Shown here: positions 50,297 through 58,853 of the stretch, in pieces | How positions within the stretch are numbered: position 1 is the stretch's first letter | Layout: every line of letters begins with the position of its first letter | From: Acidobacteriota bacterium | GTDB lineage: Bacteria; Acidobacteriota; Vicinamibacteria; Vicinamibacterales; UBA2999 | Length of the DNA stretch: 64,000 nt | Assembly (NCBI GenBank): GCA_030697165.1 | Contig: JAUYQQ010000023.1 | Span: 1 to 64,000 of the forward strand | Reading direction: 5' to 3' | Notes under the pieces: model-generated | The model's database searches: none | Told to the model about the DNA's origin: nothing | What the model saw: the letters and a program-made list of their open reading frames with translations, nothing else | Made by a program: the position numbers and the translations under genes

Positions 50297-52771
50297 CGGC
50301 GACGCGCCATCAAGACCCAGCACTTCATTCGCAAGCCGGCTCCGTTCGGCGACGCTCACCGTGCTGTCCACGAGCGGCACCACCAGCCGGCGGATCTCCG
50401 TCTCCAGCACGTTGTCGAGGAATTCGAGCGCGTTGTCGTGCACGACCTGGTTGTCGGACTGCACGCCGTAGTACGCGCTGTGCAGGTCGACATCCGGATG
50501 CAGCAGCGCCAGCAGCCGGAAGATCCGCTCCACCTCCTGCGGCATTGATTCCCGCAGTCCCGTCACGGCCGGATCCGCCACGTCAGCACCATCGACCATC
50601 GTCCCCAGCAACTGGTAGGAGCGATAGTGGCCGAGGATCTCTGCCGACAACACCGTCTCGATCAGCGACCGGTCGCGCGGCAGTTCGGGATGCGTCTGGT
50701 GCAGCTTGTTGAGCGCCGCAATTACCAGGAACCGCAGCGCGGTGTCGCCCTCCAGCACCGCGTCGTTGAGCGCCTTCGCGGCGGCCGGTGTCCCCATCCG
50801 CGCGAGCACCTCGGCCGCGTCCTGCGCGAGGTCGGGGTGTTTCAGGAGGTCGAGCAAGCACGGCAAGAGGTCCGAGTGCGGATGGCGGGACACCGCGCGC
50901 AGCGCTTCGCGAGCCACGCCGGCGTCGTCATCGGCGAGCAGTTGCGCGTGCAGGGCGGCCACCGGATCCGGTGGGTCCGCGATGTGCGCCAGTAGTCGCG
51001 CCGCTTCGAGCCGCGCGCGCCGGCCCTCGGTCCCGGCCTCGCCTCCGAGCGCCACGAGCATCAGGTGCGCGGCCTCCAGATTCTGCGCCCGGCCCGGCCG
51101 CGCGAGGTAGGCGACGACCGCCGACCGGATCGCGTAGTCGGCGAAGGCGCCGGGCTCTCCAACGCGCGTGAGGGGATCCAGATTCGCATGTCGGGCCAGG
51201 TATCGCATCGCCTCGACCCGCACGTCCAGGTCCTCATCTGTGAGCAGCGCGTCGATGCGCCGCACGACGGTGGTGTCGGAGGCATCGTTCAGCAAGGACA
51301 CAGCCCTGGCCCGCGCCTCGGCCGCCGGATGATCGAGCAGCGCCTGGATGGCCGGGTTCGTCGTTCGCTGCCGTCCCACCGCGAAGAGATTCAATGCATA
51401 GACGACCTCTCGCGGGTCGGAGGACGTCAGCCGGACGGCCAGGAGGTCGGTCATCGATCGGTCCAGGACCGCCGCCGACGCCCGTTCGGCATCGAGACGA
51501 TGCTCGTGGATGCTGGCGCGGAGCGTGTCCACGTAGAGGCGGCGGGCGATGATCGCCGCGGCGATCCATCCGGCGACCAGTACCAGGACGACCCAGCTGA
51601 CCCGCGCCGGGGCCCAGCCCATCCCCTTGCCGAACGCCAGCACGGCGATCGCCGATAATCCATCGCCGAACCGCCATACCACCGTGTCGATGAACGACTT
51701 CACCTGGTTCTTGATCCCGGCCGGGACCGGCAGGTACAGGAGCTCGACGCTCGGCTTGTCCACGGAGTACTGCAGCACGTTGATGCACGAACGCAGCGCG
51801 ATCGCCGCCCAGATCGTGACCGATCCCCACAGGAGCACGCCGGTCGATCCGAAGACGAACGCCACCGGCACGACCAGCAGCGCAGGCCCCAGGCCGAACC
51901 GGCGCAGCAACCGTCCGGTCACCGCCAACTGCACCAGAAAGCCGAGGATCCCGGCGTAGAAGTAGAAATCGCCGAAGAAGGCCGCCAGCAGGTCCTTCTG
52001 CGGGATGAAGGACTTGGCGAGCGCCTTGAACTGCCATCCGGCAAGGCTCGTGGTGATGTTGGCCACCAGGATCAGGAGGGCGATCGCGCGCAGGTACGGG
52101 ATGTCAGCGATCTTTCTAAGGCTATCGACGACGTTGACCCGAGCTGCCTCGGCCGGCGCCGTTGCGCGCATCCCGTCCCGGCGCCGCCAGATGAGCGGCA
52201 CCAGCCCCGCGCAGACCACCATGGCGAGCGCGACCGCAAGCAGCAGGCTCTCGGCGCCGAACAGCCGCGCCAGCAGGCCGCTGAGCTTGGCGCCGACGAC
52301 CGCGCCAAGAATCGCGCCGCTGCCGATCAGGCCGAACACCCGCTTCGCTTCGCGCGTCGTCAGCACGTAGCTCGCGAGCGTCCATACCTGCACCGGCGCG
52401 AGCGCGCCAAAGAGGCTGACCCAGATGTAGATGACCGGAGAGAGCCAGGGCGGATCGTGAACCGTGGCGACATACCACAGCGCGACGAGGTTGGTCGTGT
52501 AGACCAGCAGGCTGCCCGCCAGGAGCATCGGCAGCGTCAGGTGCCGCCCGACCGACAGGTAGCCGGCTACGACGGCGCCGATGAGTCCCGCGCTCGCGAG
52601 ATCGACGTAGGCGAGATCGACCGCGAGGTAGTCGTCCAGGAACAATGCGTCACGCGCGATCCGCGCCGCCATGTAGCTGGACATGACGAGGAACAGGTAC
52701 GCGAACAGGAGGAGCCCGCGGGTGGTGTCGCCCGGCTGCAGGTTCAGGAGGCGCTCAAGTGGTCGGGCCAT
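50255..52771 (-). CDS. MFS-type (ADP/ATP-carrier-like) membrane protein with C-terminal HEAT repeats
   Basis: The 838-residue protein has about 12 membrane helices in residues 1-420 (GLLLFAYLFLVMSSYMAARIARDALFLD, YIWVSLFGALAPVQVWTLASYVLTTREAKRVFGLIGSGAILGAVVGA). This pattern resembles Tlc/NTT-like carriers of free-living bacteria. Residues ~450-800 form HEAT-like repeats (RIDALLTDEDLDVRVEAMRYLARH, LLADDDAGVAREALRAVSRHPHSDLL, DAAEVLARMGTPAAAKALNDA). The transported substrate is unknown. The last ~13 residues (SPVRLKPDTTSNRSG) are encoded by the REP-like cluster, so the C-terminus is repeat-derived. Confidence 0.85.
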   Translation of the reverse strand: MARPLERLLNLQPGDTTRGLLLFAYLFLVMSSYMAARIARDALFLDDYLAVDLAYVDLASAGLIGAVVAGYLSVGRHLTLPMLLAGSLLVYTTNLVALWYVATVHDPPWLSPVIYIWVSLFGALAPVQVWTLASYVLTTREAKRVFGLIGSGAILGAVVGAKLSGLLARLFGAESLLLAVALAMVVCAGLVPLIWRRRDGMRATAPAEAARVNVVDSLRKIADIPYLRAIALLILVANITTSLAGWQFKALAKSFIPQKDLLAAFFGDFYFYAGILGFLVQLAVTGRLLRRFGLGPALLVVPVAFVFGSTGVLLWGSVTIWAAIALRSCINVLQYSVDKPSVELLYLPVPAGIKNQVKSFIDTVVWRFGDGLSAIAVLAFGKGMGWAPARVSWVVLVLVAGWIAAAIIARRLYVDTLRASIHEHRLDAERASAAVLDRSMTDLLAVRLTSSDPREVVYALNLFAVGRQRTTNPAIQALLDHPAAEARARAVSLLNDASDTTVVRRIDALLTDEDLDVRVEAMRYLARHANLDPLTRVGEPGAFADYAIRSAVVAYLARPGRAQNLEAAHLMLVALGGEAGTEGRRARLEAARLLAHIADPPDPVAALHAQLLADDDAGVAREALRAVSRHPHSDLLPCLLDLLKHPDLAQDAAEVLARMGTPAAAKALNDAVLEGDTALRFLVIAALNKLHQTHPELPRDRSLIETVLSAEILGHYRSYQLLGTMVDGADVADPAVTGLRESMPQEVERIFRLLALLHPDVDLHSAYYGVQSDNQVVHDNALEFLDNVLETEIRRLVVPLVDSTVSVAERSRLANEVLGLDGASPVRLKPDTTSNRSG

Positions 52772-52833
52772 GAGGCGTGAGGCCGATAGTGGTCGGTCGG
52801 GCCGTCCGAGTCAACCACGCCGGCAGTTCCTGG

Positions 52834-52945
52834 TCAGATCGCTGTCGCAGCTATTTCGCGGCGCTCGGCTATGGGCGGCGTCACGAACGCCGGATCGACC
52901 GTCAGGCGGCAGGCATCGCCGTCTGTGGATGCGGCGACCTCCCGG
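52834..52945 (-). pseudogene. Decayed fragment of an M23 peptidase gene
   Basis: On the minus strand this reads EVAASTDGDACRLTVDPAFVTPPIAERREIAA then a stop. The intact M23 gene at 55711-56571 encodes EVAAYQDGDT and, about 50 residues later, RRLTVDPAFVTPPVAEQPRIER. The nucleotide match is near-exact for ~35 bp (GGCGGCGT-ACGAACGCCGG core, 52874-52910 against 56207-56243). An in-frame deletion of about 130 bp joins the two parts. It sits between the YeeE and MFS genes. Confidence 0.7.
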
Positions 52946-52947
52946 GC

Positions 52948-53571
52948 TTATCGGGCTGTGAACCTGTCGATGGCCACGAGGCCGGCGGTCAGGAGCGGTA
53001 TGAGGATCAGCATGAACGTCGACAGGCGGAGGCCGACCAGTTCGGGCAGCATCAGCTTGCCTCGATCCCCGACCTTCATTAGCGTCTTGCCGAGCCAGCC
53101 AGAGGCTTCGGCAAATAAGTACGAACCGAGCATGAGTCCGGCGACACCGGCAATCGCATCCCAGTTTCCCTGACCGAGGGCCGCCGCACCCGTGCCGGGA
53201 CAATACCCGATCAGCGCGAATCCGACACCAAAGAGCAGTCCCCCGCTGATGTTGGCGGCGTAGCGGGTTGGCTTGATGTGCAGCTTGACCAGGCCGAGCG
53301 CGTAGAGACTGAAGACGCCGATGCTGCCGACGATAATCGCCGACAGCATGACCTTGACCACGGTGAAATCTTCCAGCAGCAAGACACCCAGCAGAATGTG
53401 GTACTTGGCGACGCCGCCCTTTTGCAGCAGGAACCCGAAGATCAAGCCGAACAGCAAGCCCAACACCAGTTGCCTGGTGGAGAACTCTTTTCCCCCAGCT
53501 GTATCTTTCTCGGGCCCGCCTCTCTCGACGGGCAGACCGTGTGATTTCTGGACTGTGGTGGCAACGGACAT
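52948..53571 (-). CDS. YeeE/YedE family sulfur-transport half-protein (second half)
   Basis: The 207-residue membrane protein has about five helices (QLVLGLLFGLIFGFLLQKGGVAKYHILLGVLLLEDF, SGGLLFGVGFALIGYCPGTGAAALGQG). It carries the conserved cysteine motif GYCPGTG used in YeeE/TsuA-type thiosulfate uptake. It is a half-length protein that pairs with the gene just upstream. The ATG at 53571 is chosen, and a GTG at 53580 adjoining the upstream stop is possible. Downstream of a rhodanese-persulfide-dioxygenase gene on the same strand, it likely moves a sulfur species across the inner membrane. Confidence 0.9.
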   Translation of the reverse strand: MSVATTVQKSHGLPVERGGPEKDTAGGKEFSTRQLVLGLLFGLIFGFLLQKGGVAKYHILLGVLLLEDFTVVKVMLSAIIVGSIGVFSLYALGLVKLHIKPTRYAANISGGLLFGVGFALIGYCPGTGAAALGQGNWDAIAGVAGLMLGSYLFAEASGWLGKTLMKVGDRGKLMLPELVGLRLSTFMLILIPLLTAGLVAIDRFTAR

Positions 53572-53580
53572 GGTGGGCAC

Positions 53581-54177
53581 TTAAAGGCGAAACATCAACA
53601 TGGCGGTGGCGATGCCGCCCATGAAGAAACAGATCAACGACACCCAGGAACCGACGGACAGCTGCAACGCACCGCTGATGCCGTGGCCGCTGGTGCAGCC
53701 ACCGGCCAGTCGCGCACCAAAGGCCATGAACACGCCTCCGATCGAGGCGGTGGCCGTTCGCAGCGCGTAGCTGCCCTCACCAAAACGTGCTTCCCACATG
53801 GGCGGCAACCATTCGCCAGTCAGCTCGTTCCCATGCCAGGCGGCCAGAAACGCGCCGCCGATCGCTCCGACGACGAGCATGACTTCCCAGTCCACTTTTG
53901 GCTTATTGGCCTGGTAGAACTTGAGCGACTCGGTATGCCTGGGCGCGACCATCTTGCCCAATAGCCCTGCGACGCGGGCGTACGCCTTCGAAGCACCGAG
54001 GGGTGCGTCCGATACGTAAAAGGTCAGCATCGTCAGGAGTCCAATCAACGCGCCGACCAGGTAGGGCGACCACGCAGGTCCCGAGTATTGCAGCGGGTCC
54101 GTACCAACCTGCTGCGCCGCGGCGATCGCCGGCAGCAGGAGAAGGGCGAGCGGGGTCGCGAGGGTTGGCCAGCTCAT
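53581..54177 (-). CDS. YeeE/YedE family sulfur-transport half-protein (first half)
   Basis: The 198-residue membrane protein has helices at PTLATPLALLLLPAIAAA, YLVGALIGLLTMLTFYVSDAPLG, VMLVVGAIGGAFLAAW and a C-terminal pair. GARLAGGCTSGHGISG carries the family's key cysteine. Together with the following gene it reconstitutes a complete two-half YeeE transporter. This is the normal split arrangement and not a frameshift, since each half has its own start and the gap is about 10 bp. It lies 22 bp downstream of the MBL-rhodanese gene. Confidence 0.9.
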   Translation of the reverse strand: MSWPTLATPLALLLLPAIAAAQQVGTDPLQYSGPAWSPYLVGALIGLLTMLTFYVSDAPLGASKAYARVAGLLGKMVAPRHTESLKFYQANKPKVDWEVMLVVGAIGGAFLAAWHGNELTGEWLPPMWEARFGEGSYALRTATASIGGVFMAFGARLAGGCTSGHGISGALQLSVGSWVSLICFFMGGIATAMLMFRL

Positions 54178-54199
54178 GATGGGGTGCCTGTGATGTGGG

Positions 54200-55588
54200 T
54201 TACTTTTCAACTGGGAACTTCGCGCTCTTCCAGGCTTGCCAGCTTCCGGGGACGTTGTGAACGTGAAAGCCCTCCTGCTGGAGAATGCTGGTGCCCAGGC
54301 TGGCCCGGTAGCCGCTGTCGCAGTAGATGACGACGGGCTTCTCCTTCTGGAGTTCATCAGCGCGTTGTTCCAATTCAGGCAAGAAGATGTGGAGCGCGCC
54401 GGGGATGTGCCCCTCTTTCCATTCGTCGGGGGAACGAACATCCACAATCTGCAGTTCGTCCGCGCGGTCCTTCAGCTCGTGAACCGTCATCTGACGCACG
54501 TCCAGAAGGGGCAGGCTGGCGTTGTTCCAGGCCTTCATGCCGCCGACCAGGTAACCGGCGAACCGGGTGTAGCCGGTTCGCACGAAAAGCGGCACGACAT
54601 TATCCACGTCCTGATCGCTCTCCAGAACCAACAAGATGGTCCGCGCGGGATCGATCAGCCAGCCGGCCCAGATCGACAGCTCAGGCGAGCCGGCGATGTT
54701 CAGGGCATTCTTGATGTGGCCGCCCCCGAACGCCAACATGCTGCGAGTATCCACCAGCACCGAGTCGCCGCTCTTGACGGCCGCCGCAAAGGCCGTGGGT
54801 GGGAGACCCGGCACGAACGGGAGAGTTCCGATCACCTCCGGCCCCTGCGCGTTGAGTTTCTTCATCCGCTTGTAGTAGGCCGGCTCGGGCGGCGCGGTGG
54901 ATAAGACAAACTCCTTGAACTCGTCGCGATTGGGGCGCTGCAAGTACGGATTGAATTTCCGCTCGTAGCCGATGGTGCTGGTCAGCCGGTCGCCGATCGA
55001 CGCTCCGCACGGCGAACCGCTCCCGTGCGCTGGATAGATGATGACATCGTCGTTGAGCTGCAGGTAATACGAGTAGAGGGTGTCGTACAGTTCCCCGGCA
55101 AGTTCCTCAGATTGATCGCTGCCCATGAGGTCCGGACGGCCGGCGGAGTTGACGAAGAGTGAATCGCCGGTGAACACGCCCCACGGTCTGGGCGCCCGCT
55201 TCTTCTCGGCCGCCTCGTAGGACATATGTTCCGGCGTGTGCCCAGGCGTGTGGCGGGCGGTCAGGACCAGATCGCCGAACTCAAAGGTGTCGCCATCCTT
55301 CACGAGCTGGTGCTCAAAGCCGTACTGCGCCTCTCCTTCTTCGCTCACACAAATGCTGGCGGTTTGCGTGCGGTCGGCAAGTTCTCGCGCACCGCTGACG
55401 AGGTCTGCATGAATGTGCGTCTCGAAGACATGCGTGATCGAGACCTTGCGCTTGCGTGCCAGTTCCACATAGATCGCGACGTCGGCTCGCGGGTCAATCA
55501 CGGCCGCCGTGCCGGTCTTATCGTCGCCGATGAGGTACGACAACTCGGCAATGCCTTCGGTTTGGACCGATTCGAAGATTATGGACAC
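54200..55588 (-). CDS. Persulfide-dioxygenase-like MBL protein with two rhodanese domains
   Basis: The 462-residue protein has an ETHE1-type MBL domain (FETHIHADLVSGARELA, ARHTPGHTPEHMSYE, FTGDSLFVNSAGRPDLMG, YPAHGSGSPCG) and two C-terminal rhodanese domains. The second has the active-site loop VVIYCDSGYRASLG with catalytic Cys. The first (VLVDTRSMLAFGGGHIKNALNIAGS... LLVLESDQD) lacks Cys and is probably structural. It likely oxidises glutathione- or protein-persulfide sulfur and transfers sulfane sulfur. It is the first gene of a sulfur operon with the two YeeE halves. A CTCGAT-TTT-ATCGAG palindrome lies 14 bp upstream. Confidence 0.92.
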   Translation of the reverse strand: MSIIFESVQTEGIAELSYLIGDDKTGTAAVIDPRADVAIYVELARKRKVSITHVFETHIHADLVSGARELADRTQTASICVSEEGEAQYGFEHQLVKDGDTFEFGDLVLTARHTPGHTPEHMSYEAAEKKRAPRPWGVFTGDSLFVNSAGRPDLMGSDQSEELAGELYDTLYSYYLQLNDDVIIYPAHGSGSPCGASIGDRLTSTIGYERKFNPYLQRPNRDEFKEFVLSTAPPEPAYYKRMKKLNAQGPEVIGTLPFVPGLPPTAFAAAVKSGDSVLVDTRSMLAFGGGHIKNALNIAGSPELSIWAGWLIDPARTILLVLESDQDVDNVVPLFVRTGYTRFAGYLVGGMKAWNNASLPLLDVRQMTVHELKDRADELQIVDVRSPDEWKEGHIPGALHIFLPELEQRADELQKEKPVVIYCDSGYRASLGTSILQQEGFHVHNVPGSWQAWKSAKFPVEK

Positions 55589-55601
55589 GTCTGGCTTCTA
55601 C

Positions 55602-55616
55602 CTCGATTTTATCGAG
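55602..55616. promoter_or_regulatory. Candidate operator upstream of the sulfur operon
   Basis: CTCGAT-TTT-ATCGAG is a perfect inverted repeat 14 bp before the MBL-rhodanese ATG. It overlaps a GATAAAAT stretch that could serve as a -10. Sulfur-oxidation operons are often repressed by persulfide sensors binding such sites, but no regulator gene is adjacent. Confidence 0.4.
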
Positions 55617-55652
55617 TGCAAGAAGGACGCCAGCGGAGGCGTGGCTTGCCGG

Positions 55653-55685
55653 CGGGGCGCTGCCCTCAACTGAGCCTGCGCCCCG
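55653..55685. terminator. Strong GC hairpin downstream of the M23 gene
   Basis: CGGGGCGC (55653-55660) and GCGCCCCG (55678-55685) are perfect 8-bp arms around a 17-nt loop. There is no T-run on the minus side, so termination of the M23 transcript is uncertain. Confidence 0.35.
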
Positions 55686-55710
55686 GCCTTTAGTCTCCAG
55701 GATGGATACC

Positions 55711-56571
55711 TTAACCAGCGGAGCGTGGCTGCCCGAGCACCGCCAGCAGCGACAACGGATCGACGCGCGCCTCGCCGGCGCGCACGGCCCAGTGCAGGTG
55801 AGCACCGGTGACCCGCCCGGTGGCGCCAACCAGGCCGACGCGTTGGCCCGGCGTGACCATCGCCCCCTCCTCGACGTCGATCCTCGACAAGTGCGCGAGC
55901 GTCGAGAACAGGCCGAGCCCGTGGTCGATGATCACGGTGCCGCCCGAAAAGTACAGGCTGCGCGCCACCGCGATGCGTCCGGCGTTTGGCGCGCGGATCG
56001 GAGTGCCGGCCGGACTCAGAAAATCCGCACCACCATGCGAGTTGCGCGGCTGCCCGTTGAAGATGCTGCGCGTGCCGAACGCGCTGTTCGCGACGTGCGG
56101 CACCGGCCGAATGAACGCCGTCGTCCACAGCCGGTTGGGGGCTGACGATTGCCAGGTCGCGGCGAGCAACGCTGACTCACGCTCGATCCGCGGCTGCTCG
56201 GCGACTGGCGGCGTTACGAACGCCGGATCGACCGTCAGGCGGCGGGTGCGGAACGTCCGCGGCACGATGCGAAGATCGTGGGTTCCCCGCGCCACTGCCT
56301 CTGCGCTCGCGCTCTCAACCGTGACCTGATACGTGCCCGGCTCGACGTCGAGATCCACGCCAACGATGGCGCGCCAGGTGTCGCCGTCCTGGTATGCGGC
56401 GACTTCCCGATCGAAAGCCAGCACGCGCATGGCGTCGGTTGCGATTGGCGGCACGATGGCGAGGACGACGACCTCTCCGGGGCGCAGCGACCGCGCCCGT
56501 GCCGAGATCTGAATCGGCTCAACCGCCAGCGCCAGCGACGCCGCGAGAGCGACAAGCGCGACAGTAGACAT
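55711..56571 (-). CDS. Exported M23 (LytM-type) peptidase-like protein
   Basis: The 286-residue protein has a signal peptide (MSTVALVALAASLALAVEP), an N-terminal beta-rich domain, and a C-terminal LytM domain. That domain has HGGADFLSPAGTPIRAPNAGRIAVARSLYFSGGTVIIDHGLGLFSTLAHL and GATGRVTGAHLHWAV. The zinc ligands His (HGGAD), Asp and the HLH pair are all present, so it may cleave peptidoglycan cross-links. The start at 56571 has GAGGTGG upstream. Longer frames run into a REP-like element. A decayed partial copy of this gene lies at 52834-52945. Confidence 0.9.
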   Translation of the reverse strand: MSTVALVALAASLALAVEPIQISARARSLRPGEVVVLAIVPPIATDAMRVLAFDREVAAYQDGDTWRAIVGVDLDVEPGTYQVTVESASAEAVARGTHDLRIVPRTFRTRRLTVDPAFVTPPVAEQPRIERESALLAATWQSSAPNRLWTTAFIRPVPHVANSAFGTRSIFNGQPRNSHGGADFLSPAGTPIRAPNAGRIAVARSLYFSGGTVIIDHGLGLFSTLAHLSRIDVEEGAMVTPGQRVGLVGATGRVTGAHLHWAVRAGEARVDPLSLLAVLGQPRSAG

Positions 56572-56609
56572 TGGTTGCACACCCACCTCGCAGGCCCTAA
56601 CGCTGACGA

Positions 56610-56662
56610 GTCCGCCTGACGGCGGACTCCACATTGATGTGGTGTCCGGCTTTTAGCCGGAC
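56610..56662. repeat. Paired REP-like palindromes
   Basis: GTCCGCC-TGAC-GGCGGAC (56610-56627) is followed by TCCACAT, ATGTGG and GTCCGGC-TTTTA-GCCGGAC (56644-56662). This is the same head-to-head arrangement as 50212-50296. The second palindrome contains the stop codon of the GNAT gene at 56653. Confidence 0.92.
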
Positions 56663-57249
56663 CGACGAGCCAACCTCAACTCCAGGTGGCGCTTCACGTC
56701 CGGCCACTCGCCGGCGAGGATGCTGTACAGCACGCTGTCGCGCACGGTGCCATCGGCACGGGCCTGGTGGTGGCGCAACACGCCGTCCTTCTTCGCGCCG
56801 ATCCCCTCGATCGCCTTCTGTGACACGAAGTTGAAGTTGTCGGTGCGCAGGCCGACCACCCTGCAGCCAAGTGTGTCGAACGCGTGCGACAGCAGCAGAA
56901 GCTTGCAGGTGGTGTTGACGTGGCTCTTCTGGCAGCGTGCCGCGTACCAGGTGTAGCCAATCTCGACGCGATCGATCGCCGGGACGATGTCGTGGTAGCG
57001 CGTGCTGCCGACGATGTCCCCCGACACGAGGTCGCGGACGGCCCACGGCAACATGTGGCCGTCGGCCTGCCCCTTCAGGGCAGCGGCGATGTAGGGCGCG
57101 GTGCCGGCCGCGTCGGGCACCGAGGTATACCAGAGCTTCCACAGCTCGCCGTCGGCAGCGGCGGCGGCGAGGCCCTCGCGATGCTGAGGCCCGAGCGGTT
57201 CGAGACGGATGCCGTTCTGTTCGAGCGTGGTGGGGCCTGGGGCCATCAT
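56653..57249 (-). CDS. GNAT family N-acetyltransferase (RimJ/RimL-like)
   Basis: The 198-residue protein is a GNAT_3-type acetyltransferase: IRLEPLGPQHREGLAAAAADGELWKLWYTSVP, WAVRDLVSGDIVGSTRYHDI, RVEIGYTWYAARCQKSHVNTTCKLLLLSHAFD (acetyl-CoA region) and VGLRTDNFNFVSQKAIEGIGAKKDGVLRHH. The best guess is acetylation of an amine on a protein or small molecule. Its last residues (RRSG) and stop codon are read from a REP-like palindrome, as with the MFS protein (NRSG), so its natural end has been replaced. It is divergent from the histidine kinase. Confidence 0.9.
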   Translation of the reverse strand: MMAPGPTTLEQNGIRLEPLGPQHREGLAAAAADGELWKLWYTSVPDAAGTAPYIAAALKGQADGHMLPWAVRDLVSGDIVGSTRYHDIVPAIDRVEIGYTWYAARCQKSHVNTTCKLLLLSHAFDTLGCRVVGLRTDNFNFVSQKAIEGIGAKKDGVLRHHQARADGTVRDSVLYSILAGEWPDVKRHLELRLARRSG

Positions 57250-57305
57250 TTCGCAATTCTATCGAAGGAAGGGGCCGCGAAGTGCTGTGACATAATACGG
57301 CCGCC

Positions 57306-58802
57306 GTGGGTGCGAAGCTGTTGGCCGCCGGAATCGACGCGCTCGGCTGGGCGCTCGAGTCGACTCCCAATGTCGTCTTCGCCGCCAGCGCCGATGGCCG
57401 TGTGACCTTTGCCAACGCCGCGGCGCGAGCGCACTGGGGCGATGCGGTCAAGGAAGGCGCACCAGCCGCCGGCCTTTTCGCTGACGAGGCGCGCGGGCGC
57501 CTCGCCGCCGTTGCGGCCCGGGCGCTCACGAGCGGGGAGACCGGCGCCTTCGAGGCCAGCGAACTCGACCGTAGCGGGGTCCGCACGTGGGCGCGCTATG
57601 CCCTCTCTCCCCTGCGCGAGCGCGAAACCATCACCGGTTACCTCTGCATCGCCACCGACGAGACGGCGCTCAAGCGCTCCGAGCTCCGCCTCCAGCGAAG
57701 CGAGCAGCTCATGGTTGACACCCAGGGCGTGGCCCACCTCGGCACGTGGGAATGGGACATCAGCCAGCCGACGGCTGAATGGTCCGACCAGCTGTACCAG
57801 ATCTACGGGCTGAAGCGCGCGCAGTATACGCCCAGCTACGAGGCGTACCTGACGATGGTGCATCCCGACGATCGCCAGCGCGTGATTGACGCGACCAACC
57901 GGGTCTTCCTGGAGCACGTGCCCTACTCGCACGACGAGCGGATCTTCCGTCCCGATGGCACGCTCCGTTACTTGCACACGTGGGCGTATCCGGTGCTCGA
58001 CGACGCCGGCAAACTCACGCGCCTGGTTGGTGTGTGCCAGGATTGCACCGATCAAAAGCTCGCCGAGGAGCAGGTCCTGCAGCTCAACGCCGCCCTGGAG
58101 CGCCGGGTGGCCGAGCGCACCCGGACTGTCGAGGCGTCGTTACGCGACGTCGAGGCGTTCAACGCGACGGTCAGCCACGACCTGCGCGCGCCGCTCTCGG
58201 TGATCTCGCAGAGTTGCGCGATCCTCTCCCATGACCAGGACAACCTGCCGCCACTCGTGGCCGAATCCCTGGCCCGCATCCGGCGCTCGGTGTCGCACAT
58301 GACCGAGCTCATCAACGTCCTGCTGGCGCTCGCGAAAGTGGGTAACGCACCGCTCGAACGCTCGGAGATCGACCTCTCGCGGCTGTGCCACGAGGTCGTC
58401 TCGAACCTTCGCCTGATCTCGCCCGAGCGCGAGGCGACCGTCACCATCGCGCCTGGTCTGCGCTGCACGGTCGACGCCAGCCTGATGCGCTCCGCCATGG
58501 ACAACCTCATCGGCAACGCATGGAAGTACTCCTCGCGCGTCCCGCATTCGCGCATCGAGATCGGCACGGTGGCGGCCGGTGGCCGCGCCGCCTTTTTCGT
58601 CCGCGATAACGGTGCGGGCTTCGACATGAAGGACGCGCATCGTCTGTTCGCGCCCTTCGAGCGTCTCCACACGTCGAACGAATTCGAGGGCACGGGCGTG
58701 GGTCTTGCGACCGTGCAGCGGATCATAGAGCGGCACGGCGGGCGCGTTTGGGCCGAGAGCAAGCCCGGTCAGGGTGCGACGTTCTTCTTCGAGCTTCCGT
58801 AA
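57306..58802 (+). CDS. Soluble PAS-domain sensor histidine kinase
   Basis: The 498-residue protein starts at GTG. It has two PAS domains (about 15-125, ALESTPNVVFAASADGRVTFANAAA; about 140-255, LGTWEWDISQPTAEWSDQLYQIYGL ending in VGVCQDCTDQKLAEEQ). A coiled coil leads into the phospho-acceptor motif TVSHDLRAPLSVIS (His near 290). The ATPase domain shows the N box DNLIGNAWKYSS, G1 VRDNGAGFDM, F box LFAPFERLH and G2 GTGVGLATVQRIIERHGG. No membrane segment is present, so it senses a cytoplasmic signal. No response regulator is adjacent (orphan kinase). Confidence 0.93.
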   Translation: MGAKLLAAGIDALGWALESTPNVVFAASADGRVTFANAAARAHWGDAVKEGAPAAGLFADEARGRLAAVAARALTSGETGAFEASELDRSGVRTWARYALSPLRERETITGYLCIATDETALKRSELRLQRSEQLMVDTQGVAHLGTWEWDISQPTAEWSDQLYQIYGLKRAQYTPSYEAYLTMVHPDDRQRVIDATNRVFLEHVPYSHDERIFRPDGTLRYLHTWAYPVLDDAGKLTRLVGVCQDCTDQKLAEEQVLQLNAALERRVAERTRTVEASLRDVEAFNATVSHDLRAPLSVISQSCAILSHDQDNLPPLVAESLARIRRSVSHMTELINVLLALAKVGNAPLERSEIDLSRLCHEVVSNLRLISPEREATVTIAPGLRCTVDASLMRSAMDNLIGNAWKYSSRVPHSRIEIGTVAAGGRAAFFVRDNGAGFDMKDAHRLFAPFERLHTSNEFEGTGVGLATVQRIIERHGGRVWAESKPGQGATFFFELP

Positions 58803-58853
58803 GGCCGACCTCACGTCTGCGGGCGACGCGGACTTGCTGGCGCCTTGAGAAAC

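Noticed and set aside
52948-54177. Frameshift between the two YeeE genes
   Set aside because: Each half has its own start, stop and complete helix set, and split two-gene YeeE pairs are a normal family form.
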